This document shows positions 16,684 through 25,216 of a DNA stretch of 64,000 nt, piece after piece (the first letter of the stretch is position 1; each line of letters opens with the position of its first letter). The notes under the pieces are model-generated. The model was not told the origin of the DNA, made no database searches, and saw only the letters and a list, made by a program, of their open reading frames with translations. Made by a program: the position numbers and the translations under genes. The stretch spans positions 248,001 to 312,000 of the forward strand of contig JADJVB010000012.1 in the NCBI GenBank assembly GCA_016710745.1, read 5' to 3'. Source of the DNA: Chitinophagaceae bacterium. Lineage in GTDB: Bacteria > Bacteroidota > Bacteroidia > Chitinophagales > Chitinophagaceae.

Positions 16684-17751
16684 TTAGGCATTCCTGTTAA
16701 TGCAATTTAAATCGTCGAATGCTATTTCCAGCCTTTTTATGAAACTTTCTTCACCTTTACGTAACCAGGCCCGGGGATCGTAATATTTCTTATTGGGTTT
16801 ATCAGCTCCTTCGGGATTGCCTAACTGGTTTTGCAAATAGGCTTCGTTCTTCTTGTAATTTTCTAAAATACCTTCCCAAAAAGCCCATTGTAAATCGGTA
16901 TCAATATTCATTTTGATAGCGCCATAGCCGATCGCTTCCCTGATCTGATCCTGCGGAGAACCGCTGCCACCGTGAAATACAAAGAAAACAGGTTTTTCCC
17001 CGGTTTTCAATTCCCGGGTAATATAATCCTGGCTGTTTTTTAAGATGATGGGTGTTAACTGCACATTGCCCGATTTGTAAACACCATGCACGTTTCCAAA
17101 AGCTGCGGCTACAGTAAACAGTTTTCCTACCTTACTCAATTCGGTATAGGCATAGGCAACATGCTGCGGTTGGGTATATAATTTTTCATTATCAATATCG
17201 CTGTTGTCAACACCGTCCTCTTCTCCGCCCGTTACGCCCAGTTCAATTTCAATGCTCATACCCAGGGGCGACATGCGTTTGTAAAATTCAACCGAAGTGG
17301 CTATGTTTTCTTCAATGGGCTCTTCCGACAGGTCGAGCATATGCGAACTGAATAAAGGCTGACCCTTTTCTTTATAAAATTGTTCACCGGCATCAATTAA
17401 ACCGCTTACCCAGGGTAACCATTTTTTTGCCGCGTGATCGGTATGTAAAACCACGGGTACGCCATACTGTTTGGCAACGTTGTGAATATGCAACGCACCA
17501 GAAACACCACCCGAAATATTTCCTTGTAATTGATCATTAGGCATTCCTTTACCGGCAATGAACTGTGCACCACCGTTACTAAACTGTATAATGACCGGGG
17601 AGTTTACTTTTGCTGCGGTTTCCAGTGTTGCGTTTATGGTATTGGTGCCAATGGTATTAACCGCCGGTAAAGCAAACTGGTTGTCTTTTGCATCATTATA
17701 TAAAGCTTCTAATTCGGCTCCAAATAAAACGCCTGAACTGTATTTTCCCAT
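16684..17751 (-). CDS. fbaA: Class II fructose-bisphosphate aldolase
   Basis: This zinc enzyme cleaves fructose-1,6-bisphosphate to dihydroxyacetone phosphate and glyceraldehyde 3-phosphate in glycolysis and runs in reverse in gluconeogenesis. The 355-residue length and the segments VVLHTDHAAKKWLPW (catalytic Asp and zinc His near residue 108), IEIELGVTGGEEDGVD, and VFHGGSGSPQDQI mark the class IIA type. The C-terminus contains the conserved YYDPRAWLRKGE. It is a single gene with its own candidate promoter at 17766-17773. Confidence 0.97.
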   Translation of the reverse strand: MGKYSSGVLFGAELEALYNDAKDNQFALPAVNTIGTNTINATLETAAKVNSPVIIQFSNGGAQFIAGKGMPNDQLQGNISGGVSGALHIHNVAKQYGVPVVLHTDHAAKKWLPWVSGLIDAGEQFYKEKGQPLFSSHMLDLSEEPIEENIATSVEFYKRMSPLGMSIEIELGVTGGEEDGVDNSDIDNEKLYTQPQHVAYAYTELSKVGKLFTVAAAFGNVHGVYKSGNVQLTPIILKNSQDYITRELKTGEKPVFFVFHGGSGSPQDQIREAIGYGAIKMNIDTDLQWAFWEGILENYKKNEAYLQNQLGNPEGADKPNKKYYDPRAWLRKGEESFIKRLEIAFDDLNCINRNA

Positions 17752-17765
17752 AGTTAGTTTTTTTA

Positions 17766-17773
17766 CAAAAGTA
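17766..17773 (-). promoter_or_regulatory. Candidate -7 element for the aldolase gene
   Basis: The minus strand reads TACTTTTG, an exact TAnnTTTG match ending 14 bases before the fbaA ATG. No exact TTTG is present at the -33 position. Confidence 0.45.
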
Positions 17774-17790
17774 AGGAAGTAGCCCCATTA

Positions 17791-18606
17791 TTAAAAACGA
17801 ATAAAATACCCGGTGTCTGCCTTTATCCGATCTAATAATTGCCTGAAATAGGTTGTGGACTCAAGTAGCCGGCTACCATACCAGCTAAACATGTCACCGT
17901 CGACTAATATAATCTTTATTCCCGGCAAATGTTGCCGGAGTTCGTCAATATGCTTTTGTTTAAATGGGTAAGGTTCCGAGGAGAGCAGGAGCAACTGGCA
18001 ACCAGCGGGGTTATGCTGATTTGCAACGGGCAAACTGGCTATTTCGATGACCGGGTATCTCGCCTTACCGGCATGAATGTTGACAAAGCCACACAACAAC
18101 AGCATGTCATTGATAAATGTGCCGCCACCTGCCACCATATAAGGATCGCGCCAGATCAGGTAGCTTACCGGTATTGGTGTCGGCAACGTATTAAGCCCAT
18201 TAAAATTTTCCTTTATTTGAGAAACTAACCTGGCAGCAATTGACTTCTTTCCGGTTAAACAGCCAATATCTTCAATCATGGTAAGGGCACCCGCTAAATG
18301 GCTCACATCTGTTACCCAAACGGGGAAATCCGCAGCCAGCGATTCCACCTGTTCTTTAACATTTTCCTCGGAATTGGCAATCACCAGGTCAGGGTTTAAC
18401 TGCCTGATCTTTTTTAGATCCAGTGTTTTTGTTCCTCCAACATGCGTCTTTGATTTGAGCCAATGCCCGGGATGAATACAAAACCTGGTAATGCCGATAG
18501 TTTCAGCATCCAGTCCCAGGTAATGCAGCAATTCTGTTTGTGAGGGAACTAAAGACACGATACGTTTAGGCCGATAGCCAAGATCAATTGTGTTGCGAAG
18601 GATCAT
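17791..18606 (-). CDS. Helical-backbone metal receptor, BtuF-like protein without signal peptide
   Basis: The 271-residue product matches the periplasmic-binding-protein class III fold of BtuF/FhuD type: PKRIVSLVPSQTELLHYLGL near residues 13-32, GGTKTLDLKKIRQLNPDLVI near 57-76, and a second lobe after a long helix. Such proteins usually capture cobalamin or iron chelates for an ABC transporter. Here no signal peptide or lipobox is visible and no permease or ATPase gene is adjacent, so the protein may be cytoplasmic or its ligand role unknown. I looked upstream for a cobalamin riboswitch and did not find one. Confidence 0.8.
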   Translation of the reverse strand: MILRNTIDLGYRPKRIVSLVPSQTELLHYLGLDAETIGITRFCIHPGHWLKSKTHVGGTKTLDLKKIRQLNPDLVIANSEENVKEQVESLAADFPVWVTDVSHLAGALTMIEDIGCLTGKKSIAARLVSQIKENFNGLNTLPTPIPVSYLIWRDPYMVAGGGTFINDMLLLCGFVNIHAGKARYPVIEIASLPVANQHNPAGCQLLLLSSEPYPFKQKHIDELRQHLPGIKIILVDGDMFSWYGSRLLESTTYFRQLLDRIKADTGYFIRF

Positions 18607-18643
18607 GGGTAAAATTAATGATAAGCTCTCTTTTGGGTAAAAA

Positions 18644-18673
18644 AACTTCCACAGTTTTTAAACTGTGGAAGTT
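18644..18673. repeat. 30-base near-perfect palindrome
   Basis: AACTTCCACAGTTT at 18644-18657 and its exact reverse complement AAACTGTGGAAGTT at 18660-18673 are separated by just TT. It lies about 40 bases upstream of the BtuF-like gene. The tail on the minus strand (ACCCAAAAGAG) is not a T-tract, so an ordinary terminator is unlikely. REP-like palindromes and remnants of insertion-sequence ends have this look. Confidence 0.85.
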
Positions 18674-18810
18674 AACTTTTAACCAGCCAAGCACGACCGG
18701 TTTCGCAGGATTCATCTGTGTCTTCTGCTTGCTTAAGGGGGTTACCTCAGTTAGGGCAGATAGGCACTAATAAATTGTCCTGGTTTCAGTGCACAGGGTT
18801 GTTCATTGTT

Positions 18811-18951
18811 GCCATCATCGCTTTTTAGGGCATAGGCAGGATATTGGTTTTCTTTGGTTTTTCAGCCATCATCGCTTTTTAGGGCATAGGCAGGATATTG
18901 GTCTTTTTCGGTTTTTTGCCATCATCGCTTTTAACAGCATAGGCAGGAATT
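18811..18951. repeat. Three tandem copies of a 36-base unit
   Basis: Copies start at 18811, 18865 and 18918, that is 54 and 53 bases apart. The first two share the core GCCATCATCGCTTTTTAGGG followed by CATAGGCAGGATATTGG without a change. The third is diverged (TTTTAACAG in place of TTTTTAGGG, and GGAATTGG at the end). Units are separated by 17-18 bases of T-rich sequence (GTTTTCTTTGGTTTTTCA-like). Frame changes between copies argue against a coding repeat. Confidence 0.85.
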
Positions 18952-19032
18952 GGATCTCATCATTACTTTTAGATTCGTTGGTTTTTCTAAGGTTGAATCT
19001 TAAAGCGTTATTGGTAATTTAAAAGAACTAAA

Positions 19033-19152
19033 TAGAAGTTGACTGATATTGGATTGTTTGTTGGTTTTTCACAAACATTTGATTTATTTCCTTGGGTTTT
19101 TATCAGGATTTTGGATAATGATTGATATTTAACTCCTATCAATCAACTTCTA
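19033..19152. repeat. MITE-like segment with 16-base terminal inverted repeats
   Basis: TAGAAGTTGACTGATA (19033-19048) and the reverse complement of 19137-19152 agree at 15 of 16 positions. The enclosed 88 bases are AT-rich and non-coding. The overall size of 120 bases with terminal inverted repeats resembles a miniature inverted-repeat element, but I see no clear flanking target duplication, so the mobile origin is inference. Confidence 0.55.
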
Positions 19153-19386
19153 ACACAAAGATGCAATAGTTAACTTAATTATAACAGCGCGTTATTGCCC
19201 TATTTTCAGGCGAAAGTAATTACGTTGTCAGTCGTATTTATTCAGAAATAAGGGTAGGGGACTTACGTGTCACCGTATCGTAAAAATACGTGTTTTATAT
19301 GTAAAAATAATTAATGTGTAAGATTCAGATTCGCTAAAACGCAGTGTAGCTAAGGATTTATTACCGATAGTAAAAAAACTATTGAT

Positions 19387-20760
19387 CTATTTGGTGAGGC
19401 TTTGAATGATATCGTACTTGGTAACAATATGAAAACTGCCGCTTTCATCCCTGCTTAAAACCGCGCCGTTTTCTTTGGTAATAAAACTGCTCAATCGCTC
19501 CACCGGGGTTTCAAAAGCCACTTCGGGATAAGGATTTTCCATAACCGATTCAATGGTACTTAGCTTAATATCCGGATTGCTTAAGATTTTATTAAACAAA
19601 CCTCCGGCAGATATAGCACCAACGCTGGTTTCAGCTTCCATCACCGGAATATTTTCTATATCATATTTCTTCATTAATTCAATGGCATCGGCTACCGTAT
19701 CTTCTTTTTTTAAGTTGATCAAACGCTGGGCTCCACGGCCACCCACGAGGTCTTTAAAGGTTTTTACATCCAAAAATCCTCTTTCCAGCATCCATTGGTC
19801 ATTATATACTTTACCCACATAACGACTTCCATGATCGTGAAAGATCAATACCACCACATCGTCTTTCTTAAGCAGATCTTTCCCGTCGGGGCCCTTAGCT
19901 AACTGTAACAAACCCTGTAAACAACTGCCGGCGCTGTATCCACAAAACATGCCTTCCTCTTTTGCTATGCGGCGGGCCATCACGGCGCCATCCTTATCGG
20001 TAACTTTTGTAAACTCGTCGATGACACGCATATCGTAATTGGCAGGAACAAAATCTTCGCCAAAACCCTCACTAATGTAGGGGTAAACTTCTTTTTGATC
20101 AAGTTCGCCGGTATCGAAATATTTTTTTAACAAAGATCCATAACTATCTATGGCCCAAACTTTAATGTCGGGATTTTTTTCTTTTAAATATTGCCCGGTG
20201 CCTACAATGGTTCCGCCTGTACCGGTGGCCACCACCAGGTGTGTTACCTTTCCTTCTGTTTGTTCCCAGATCTCCGGGCCGGTTTGCTCATAATGGGCCT
20301 GGCGGTTAGCGAGGTTATCATATTGATTAACGTACCAGCTGTTTGGCACCTCAGTTGCCAGGCGTTTTGATACTGAATAATAACTGCGGGGATCCTCGGG
20401 TTCAACATTAGTAGGGCATACGATCACTTCGGCACCTACAGCTTTCAAAATATCGGCCTTTTCCTTGGATTGCTTGTCGGTAGTAGTAAAGATACATTTG
20501 TAACCTTTTATGCAGGCCGCCAAAGCGAGGCCCATACCCGTATTTCCACTGGTTCCTTCAATAATGGTTCCACCGGGCTTTATCTTTCCTTCCTGCTCGG
20601 CAACTTCCAGCATCTTTAAAGCCATCCGGTCTTTTATGGAATTGCCAGGGTTAAAATATTCAACTTTCGCCAGTACCGTACAAGGTAAATTTTTTGTGAT
20701 TGTATTTAATTTGATAAGGGGCGTGTTGCCAATCGTTTCCAGAATATTATTTAACCACAT
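19387..20760 (-). CDS. Cystathionine beta-synthase (PLP enzyme with CBS-domain pair)
   Basis: The N-terminal 320 residues form a fold-type II PLP enzyme of the cysteine synthase/cystathionine beta-synthase family: the PLP-binding Lys is at residue 43 (PGNSIKDRMALKM), with the EGTSGNTGMGLALAA loop near 69-83 and the GTGGTIVGTGQYL phosphate-binding loop near 180-192. The C-terminal part (about 335-457) holds a pair of CBS domains, which sense adenosine compounds in relatives. The reaction is condensation of serine with homocysteine, or synthesis of cysteine from activated serine; the CBS tail favours the former. A -7 element lies upstream and a terminator for the preceding gene lies at 20819-20854. 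Confidence 0.9.
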   Translation of the reverse strand: MWLNNILETIGNTPLIKLNTITKNLPCTVLAKVEYFNPGNSIKDRMALKMLEVAEQEGKIKPGGTIIEGTSGNTGMGLALAACIKGYKCIFTTTDKQSKEKADILKAVGAEVIVCPTNVEPEDPRSYYSVSKRLATEVPNSWYVNQYDNLANRQAHYEQTGPEIWEQTEGKVTHLVVATGTGGTIVGTGQYLKEKNPDIKVWAIDSYGSLLKKYFDTGELDQKEVYPYISEGFGEDFVPANYDMRVIDEFTKVTDKDGAVMARRIAKEEGMFCGYSAGSCLQGLLQLAKGPDGKDLLKKDDVVVLIFHDHGSRYVGKVYNDQWMLERGFLDVKTFKDLVGGRGAQRLINLKKEDTVADAIELMKKYDIENIPVMEAETSVGAISAGGLFNKILSNPDIKLSTIESVMENPYPEVAFETPVERLSSFITKENGAVLSRDESGSFHIVTKYDIIQSLTK

Positions 20761-20780
20761 AAAGAATCGTTATTTTGCGG

Positions 20781-20788
20781 CAAAGGTA
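20781..20788 (-). promoter_or_regulatory. Candidate -7 element for the cystathionine beta-synthase gene
   Basis: TACCTTTG on the minus strand matches TAnnTTTG exactly, 20 bases before the ATG at 20760. The nearest -33-like box is spaced a little too far away (about 23 bases). Confidence 0.45.
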
Positions 20789-20818
20789 ATTTTTTAAGTT
20801 TAATACCGGTACAAGCTG

Positions 20819-20854
20819 AATAAAACAGGGGCCACTATTTTGTAGCAGCCCCTG
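20819..20854 (-). terminator. Terminator downstream of the OmpA/TSP3 gene
   Basis: Reading the minus strand, CAGGGGC pairs with GCCCCTG around a partly paired GCTA...TAG interior and a CAAAA loop, followed by TTTTATT. It separates the OmpA-family gene from the cystathionine beta-synthase gene that follows on the same strand. Confidence 0.8.
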
Positions 20855-20874
20855 ATTAAGGTGTCTTTATTTAT

Positions 20875-21699
20875 TTACTTATACAAGGTGATCTCTACCC
20901 GCCGGTTAAGCCACTGCTGGTTTTCGTCAATAGGAATAGCAGCGCCATAAAAATTACTGATTATCCTGCTTTCCGATATATAATAACTCATAAAATAATC
21001 TTTTACCAATTTGGCTCTATCGGCCGATTTTTTCAAATTCACAGAAGGAATGCTGATATTGTCATCGTGACCGGATATTTTAACTTTTAACTCGTTTTCG
21101 CCCTTTAGAATGTCAACAATATGTTTCAGCACCTTAAACCCATCTGCTGAGATCTGATCCACATCGTAATCAAAATAAATCCGGTACGTAACAGAATCCG
21201 GCGAATCTATCGCTGGTTTATTTTCGATAACTTCCTTAACCGGGCAACCCTTATTTGCCGCTGTCCCTTTTTCCGCCGGGCATTCGTCTTCTTTGTCGAT
21301 AACACCATCGCCATCAGCATCCGGCTCCGTTGCCGGACAGCCTTTGTTTTCTATCGTTCCTTTAATTGTTTTACATTGGTCTTCCTCGTCAATGATTCCA
21401 TCTCCATCGGTATCGGGCACCGGACAGCCGAAATACTTCTCCAGGCCAGGAATATCTTTACATTTATCGTCTTTGTCGGCAATACCGTCTCCATCAGTAT
21501 CCGGACAGCCCTGTAAGGCCCTGGTACCCGGTATATCGGGACATTTATCACGCGAATCAAAAATGCCATCGCCATCCGAATCTTTAAAAAGCACAAGTTT
21601 TTTTTTGGCAGGTTTTTCTTTTGGCAGAATTTGTTGCGAAAAGCTTTGGGTACCAATCATCAATCCGCATAAAAAAATACCAAGTTTGATGATTTTCAT
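20875..21699 (-). CDS. OmpA-family protein with thrombospondin type 3 repeats
   Basis: The 274-residue product has a signal peptide (about 1-21), four calcium-binding TSP3-type repeats (DSDGDGIFD, DTDGDGIAD, DTDGDGIID and DADGDGVID, each followed by a D/E-C-P or K-C segment and a GC), and a C-terminal OmpA domain from about residue 170, which would bind peptidoglycan. The TSP3 loops are Asp-rich and each block has paired Cys. Unlike full OmpA porins there is no N-terminal beta-barrel, so it is probably a periplasmic or outer-membrane-linked spacer protein. It is a single-gene unit with a -7 element at 21739-21746 and a terminator after it. Confidence 0.9.
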   Translation of the reverse strand: MKIIKLGIFLCGLMIGTQSFSQQILPKEKPAKKKLVLFKDSDGDGIFDSRDKCPDIPGTRALQGCPDTDGDGIADKDDKCKDIPGLEKYFGCPVPDTDGDGIIDEEDQCKTIKGTIENKGCPATEPDADGDGVIDKEDECPAEKGTAANKGCPVKEVIENKPAIDSPDSVTYRIYFDYDVDQISADGFKVLKHIVDILKGENELKVKISGHDDNISIPSVNLKKSADRAKLVKDYFMSYYISESRIISNFYGAAIPIDENQQWLNRRVEITLYK

Positions 21700-21738
21700 T
21701 AGACACTAAATTTTATAATAACAGAATGTATAAAGAAA

Positions 21739-21746
21739 CAAATTTA
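21739..21746 (-). promoter_or_regulatory. Candidate -7 element for the OmpA/TSP3 gene
   Basis: TAAATTTG on the minus strand matches TAnnTTTG exactly, 39 bases before the ATG. No exact -33 TTTG at the usual spacing. Confidence 0.4.
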
Positions 21747-21810
21747 CTGAAATTGCTTATTTAAAACAGAACCGGTTACCACCGTTAACCTCACACAAAC
21801 CGTACCGTTT

Positions 21811-23397
21811 TTACTGCTTTTGCAACAGTTCCATCGCTTTGGCGACGCCATTATCCATTGTATTCATTACTTCAAAAAAGCCTTCATTTCGCCACAAGTG
21901 ACGGGCAATGGAAGATTTTATGCGATTGATAAGCCCGGTTTTTTCGCTGCCCCCGGTTTTTGTTAAATCAACAGAATCCTTCGCTGCTGCTGCAATAAAT
22001 TGTTTCCAGCCGTTGTCATTAAAGTTAAAGCCCGTTATAAAAGCTTCTGGTGTTTTAAACGATTTTAGCTGACTTATATTTTGCAGGTAATAATGATAGG
22101 CAAAACTGCCGATGGTTCCGTTGCTGTAAATCATGGCTGTGTTCTTACTGAAACCTGCGGTATCATAAGCAATCATGTAATCGGGCGTTATACCACCATT
22201 ACCATAAACAATTTTACCGCCCCGGGTTTTATATATTTTATCATTTTTATGTTGAACCGAATCGGGAATCGTTTCGCCATGAATACGATCATTGATCTCA
22301 TCGTAATAGGCCTGGTCACCGTTGGCATATGACCGCTGAATGCTTCTGCCGATCGGGGTATAGTACCGCGCAATGGTAAGCCGCAGGGCACTTTTATCAC
22401 TCAGGTCAAACTGTTCCTGCACCAATCCTTTCCCAAATGTTCGCCGGCCAACGATGCTGGCGCGGTCCCAATCCTGCAATGCGCCAATCAATACTTCACT
22501 GGCGCTGGCCGTGCCTTCATCAGTTAAAACCACCAATGCGCCTTTTTCGAACTGGCCAACCCGGCGGCAGCGATACTCCGTTTTATCAACATGCTTGCCT
22601 TCGGTATAGGTGATCAGCTTATCCCCATCTAAAAATTCATCGGCAATATCCACAGCCTCCTGTAAGATGCCGCCACCGTTTCCCCGCAGATCCAGTACCA
22701 GTTTTTGCAAACCGGCTTTTTTAAGTTTCTCGAGCGCTTCCATAAATTCGCGGTAAGTAACCGACGAGAATTTATTGAGTTTGATAAAACCGATCTCTTT
22801 GGTCATCATATAACTGGCGTCTACACTGCTGAGCGGAATGGCATCCCTGGTAATGCTAACCTGTTTCTTTTGATTATCACGCAAATAGGTTATCATCACT
22901 TTGACGCCGCGGTCGCCACGAAGCATTTTTCGGAACACATCGGCCGTTGTTTTATTTCCGGCTACTGCACTGTCGTCGATCGCAATGAATTTATCTCCTG
23001 TTAATAAACCGGCTTTAAAGCCAGGACCATCGGTCAAAACATTGGTCACATGTAAGGTATCGTCATAAATATTGAATTCAATCCCGATGCCAAAAAATTT
23101 ACCGGCCAGATCTTCATTAACCTGCTGCAGTTCCTCGGCGGGAATAAATACAGAATGGGGATCAAGTTTACTTAACATGGCCTGAATGGCTGTGTCTGCC
23201 AATGCGCCTATTTGCACTTCATCAACATAGCGGTTATTTATCAGATCCATTATTTCCTGCACCGGCCTGCGCTTCTCTGTAAAAAAGAAAGGCTTACCCG
23301 GCATATTATCCCGCATTTTATATCCCAGATACATACCCGCGATCATCGTAATGCTGAAAAGCAGCGGCAACCATACCTGTATTTTTTTTCTAGTCAT
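21811..23397 (-). CDS. ctpA: S41-family C-terminal processing peptidase
   Basis: This serine protease trims or degrades periplasmic proteins at their C-termini. The 528-residue product has one N-terminal membrane anchor (about residues 9-26), a PDZ domain (about 95-180) and an S41 catalytic domain. The Ser-Lys dyad is visible: Ser in GTASASE at about residue 300 and Lys in TFGKGLVQ at about 323. The conserved KLVLDLRGNGGG is at about 232-243. A C-terminal helical domain of about 130 residues follows. It faces away from the sugar kinase gene across a 91-base divergent gap. Confidence 0.95.
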   Translation of the reverse strand: MTRKKIQVWLPLLFSITMIAGMYLGYKMRDNMPGKPFFFTEKRRPVQEIMDLINNRYVDEVQIGALADTAIQAMLSKLDPHSVFIPAEELQQVNEDLAGKFFGIGIEFNIYDDTLHVTNVLTDGPGFKAGLLTGDKFIAIDDSAVAGNKTTADVFRKMLRGDRGVKVMITYLRDNQKKQVSITRDAIPLSSVDASYMMTKEIGFIKLNKFSSVTYREFMEALEKLKKAGLQKLVLDLRGNGGGILQEAVDIADEFLDGDKLITYTEGKHVDKTEYRCRRVGQFEKGALVVLTDEGTASASEVLIGALQDWDRASIVGRRTFGKGLVQEQFDLSDKSALRLTIARYYTPIGRSIQRSYANGDQAYYDEINDRIHGETIPDSVQHKNDKIYKTRGGKIVYGNGGITPDYMIAYDTAGFSKNTAMIYSNGTIGSFAYHYYLQNISQLKSFKTPEAFITGFNFNDNGWKQFIAAAAKDSVDLTKTGGSEKTGLINRIKSSIARHLWRNEGFFEVMNTMDNGVAKAMELLQKQ

Positions 23398-23488
23398 TTT
23401 GCGAAGTTAATTTTTTGAACCGAACCACCCGCAAATTAAAATGTTATCAGGTTAATGGATTACCTTCAATCAATAATATAATAAAACC

Positions 23489-24328
23489 ATGGCGATCATA
23501 TTACTGGCCGATAGCGGCTCTACCAAAACCGAATGGTGCCTGATGAATGGTAAAAAAAACAAAACCATATATACCCAGGGCCTGAGCCCGTATTTCCTTA
23601 CAACAGAACAGATCACTGATATTATACGCGATGAACTAAAAGTGAAAATGAATAAGGTAGAACCTGATGAAATTTACTTTTACGGCACAGGTTGCAGTAA
23701 TGCAGAAAATGTGAGATCGGTAAAAAAAGCCATTCAAAAACAGTTTGTTAACGCCGAAGTTACTGTAGATCACGATTTGATGGGGGCGGCCAAAGCACTA
23801 TGCGGACGTGAAAAAGGTATCGCCTGCATCCTGGGAACCGGCTCTAACTCCTGTTTTTACAATGGAAAAAAGATTGTAAAAAATATACCCGGCCTGGGTT
23901 ATGTTTTGGGCGATGAGGGCAGTGGTACCCACCTGGGGCGTAAAGTAATTCAGCATTATTTGTATGGCACTTTTGATGAGGATCTGATGGATCGGTTTCA
24001 GGCAAAATATAAAACGAACCGCGATGAAATTTTAACGGCTGTTTACAAAAAACCACTTCCTAACCGCTACCTGGCTGCTTTTACGGTGTTTTTAACCGAA
24101 AACAGGGGGCATTATATGATTGAAAATATCATTGAAGACAGTTTCAATGACTTCTTTTTTAATCATATTTATAAGTACAAGGAATGTTGGACCATGCCGG
24201 TAAATTTTGTGGGCAGTGTTGCCCATGTGTTTAAGGATGTTTTACAGGATATGTGCAACAGTTATGAACTAAAGCTGGGTAAGGTGTTTAAAAAACCAAT
24301 GGATGGACTGGTAAAATTTCATCGTTGA
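23489..24328 (+). CDS. BadF/BadG-type amino-sugar kinase, probable MurNAc/GlcNAc kinase
   Basis: The 279-residue protein belongs to the N-acetylglucosamine kinase branch of the ASKHA superfamily: phosphate-1 motif LADSGSTKTEW near residues 6-16, phosphate-2 region ILGTGSNSCFYNG near 113-125, and LGDEGSGTHLG near 140-150. It ends three bases before murQ. In Tannerella forsythia a kinase of this family, MurK, phosphorylates MurNAc so that MurQ can act. By context this gene is a candidate murK, although activity on GlcNAc is equally compatible with the sequence. It acts in the cytoplasm in cell-wall sugar recycling. Confidence 0.85.
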   Translation: MAIILLADSGSTKTEWCLMNGKKNKTIYTQGLSPYFLTTEQITDIIRDELKVKMNKVEPDEIYFYGTGCSNAENVRSVKKAIQKQFVNAEVTVDHDLMGAAKALCGREKGIACILGTGSNSCFYNGKKIVKNIPGLGYVLGDEGSGTHLGRKVIQHYLYGTFDEDLMDRFQAKYKTNRDEILTAVYKKPLPNRYLAAFTVFLTENRGHYMIENIIEDSFNDFFFNHIYKYKECWTMPVNFVGSVAHVFKDVLQDMCNSYELKLGKVFKKPMDGLVKFHR

Positions 24329-24331
24329 TCA

Positions 24332-25147
24332 ATGGCGTTTAATAATATCACGGAGTCTGAATCGAATTACCGGCATTTGGAAAAAATGACGGTCATGCAA
24401 TTACTGCAAAATATCAACAGGGAAGACATTACGGTTCCGCTGATGATACAGCAATCGCTTCCTCAAATCGAACAGTTGGTGCAGGCCATTACAGATAAAA
24501 TGTTAACCGGTGGCCGCTTGTTTTATATTGGGGCCGGCACCAGCGGCCGGCTTGGGATCGTAGATGCCAGTGAATGTCCGCCCAGTTTTGGCGTTCCTGC
24601 CGGTTTGGTAACGGGTGTTATTGCAGGCGGTCAAAGGGCCATAACTGGTGCCGTTGAGCGGGCAGAAGATGATACAGAACAAGGTTGGCTTGATTTGCAG
24701 GCCCATGCCATCACGCCAAAAGATTTTGTAGTTGGCCTTGCGGCCAGCGGCACAACACCATATACCGTTTCGGCTTTACAAAAATGCAAGGCACATCAAA
24801 TCACTACGGGGAGTATCTGCTCAAATCCCGATGCACCGATAAGTGCTGTTGCCGATTTCCCTGTTGTGGTTGTAGTGGGCCCCGAATTTATATCCGGCAG
24901 TACCCGTATGAAAAGTGGAACGGCCCAAAAAATCATCCTGAATATGGTTTCTACTGCTGTTATGATTCAGCTGGGCAGGGTAGCCGATAATAAGCTGGTG
25001 AATATGCAGTTGACCAACGAAAAACTACTGGATCGGGGGATAAAAATACTGATGGAAGAAACCGGAATAACCGTTTATGAAGAGGCCCGGAAACTGTTGG
25101 CAAAAACCGGCAGTGTAAAATTGGCGATTGAAAACCACCGTTCATAA
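24332..25147 (+). CDS. murQ: N-acetylmuramic acid 6-phosphate etherase
   Basis: MurQ cleaves the lactyl ether of MurNAc-6-phosphate to give GlcNAc-6-phosphate and D-lactate, a central step of peptidoglycan recycling. The 271-residue protein is a SIS-domain enzyme with the signature GAGTSGRLGIVDASECPPSFG (residues about 68-88) and the later GPEFISGSTRMKSGTAQK segment. Length is near the lower end for the family but no motif is missing. It starts three bases after the kinase stop, so the two are surely co-transcribed and likely translated as a pair. Confidence 0.95.
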   Translation: MAFNNITESESNYRHLEKMTVMQLLQNINREDITVPLMIQQSLPQIEQLVQAITDKMLTGGRLFYIGAGTSGRLGIVDASECPPSFGVPAGLVTGVIAGGQRAITGAVERAEDDTEQGWLDLQAHAITPKDFVVGLAASGTTPYTVSALQKCKAHQITTGSICSNPDAPISAVADFPVVVVVGPEFISGSTRMKSGTAQKIILNMVSTAVMIQLGRVADNKLVNMQLTNEKLLDRGIKILMEETGITVYEEARKLLAKTGSVKLAIENHRS

Positions 25148-25216
25148 AAAAAATATTGTTTGGTTTGTGTAAATTGACTAATTTACGTATCTATATAAAT
25201 ATTAAAAACTCCTCTT

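Larger units (their letters stand above)
18607..19386. other. 780-base repeat-rich non-coding region
   Basis: No convincing gene lies in this stretch, which is the longest gap in the window. It contains a near-perfect palindrome (18644-18673), three tandem copies of a 36-base unit (18811-18950), and a pair of 16-base imperfect inverted repeats bounding 120 bases (19033-19152). The remainder from about 19153 is AT-rich with stops in all frames. A 77-codon plus-strand frame covers the tandem repeats, but it changes repeat frame and has no recognisable product. The region looks like an accumulation site for small elements. Confidence 0.7.

Noticed and set aside
18607..18900. Cobalamin riboswitch upstream of the BtuF-like gene
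   Set aside because: The conserved cobalamin riboswitch core segments could not be found on the minus strand.
18811..18951. Possible CRISPR array
   Set aside because: Only three units, spacers of 17-18 bases that resemble each other, and no cas genes in the window.
18789..19022. A 77-codon plus-strand open frame across the tandem repeats
   Set aside because: The repeat changes frame between copies, no ribosome site or domain is visible, and the sequence is explained by the non-coding array.
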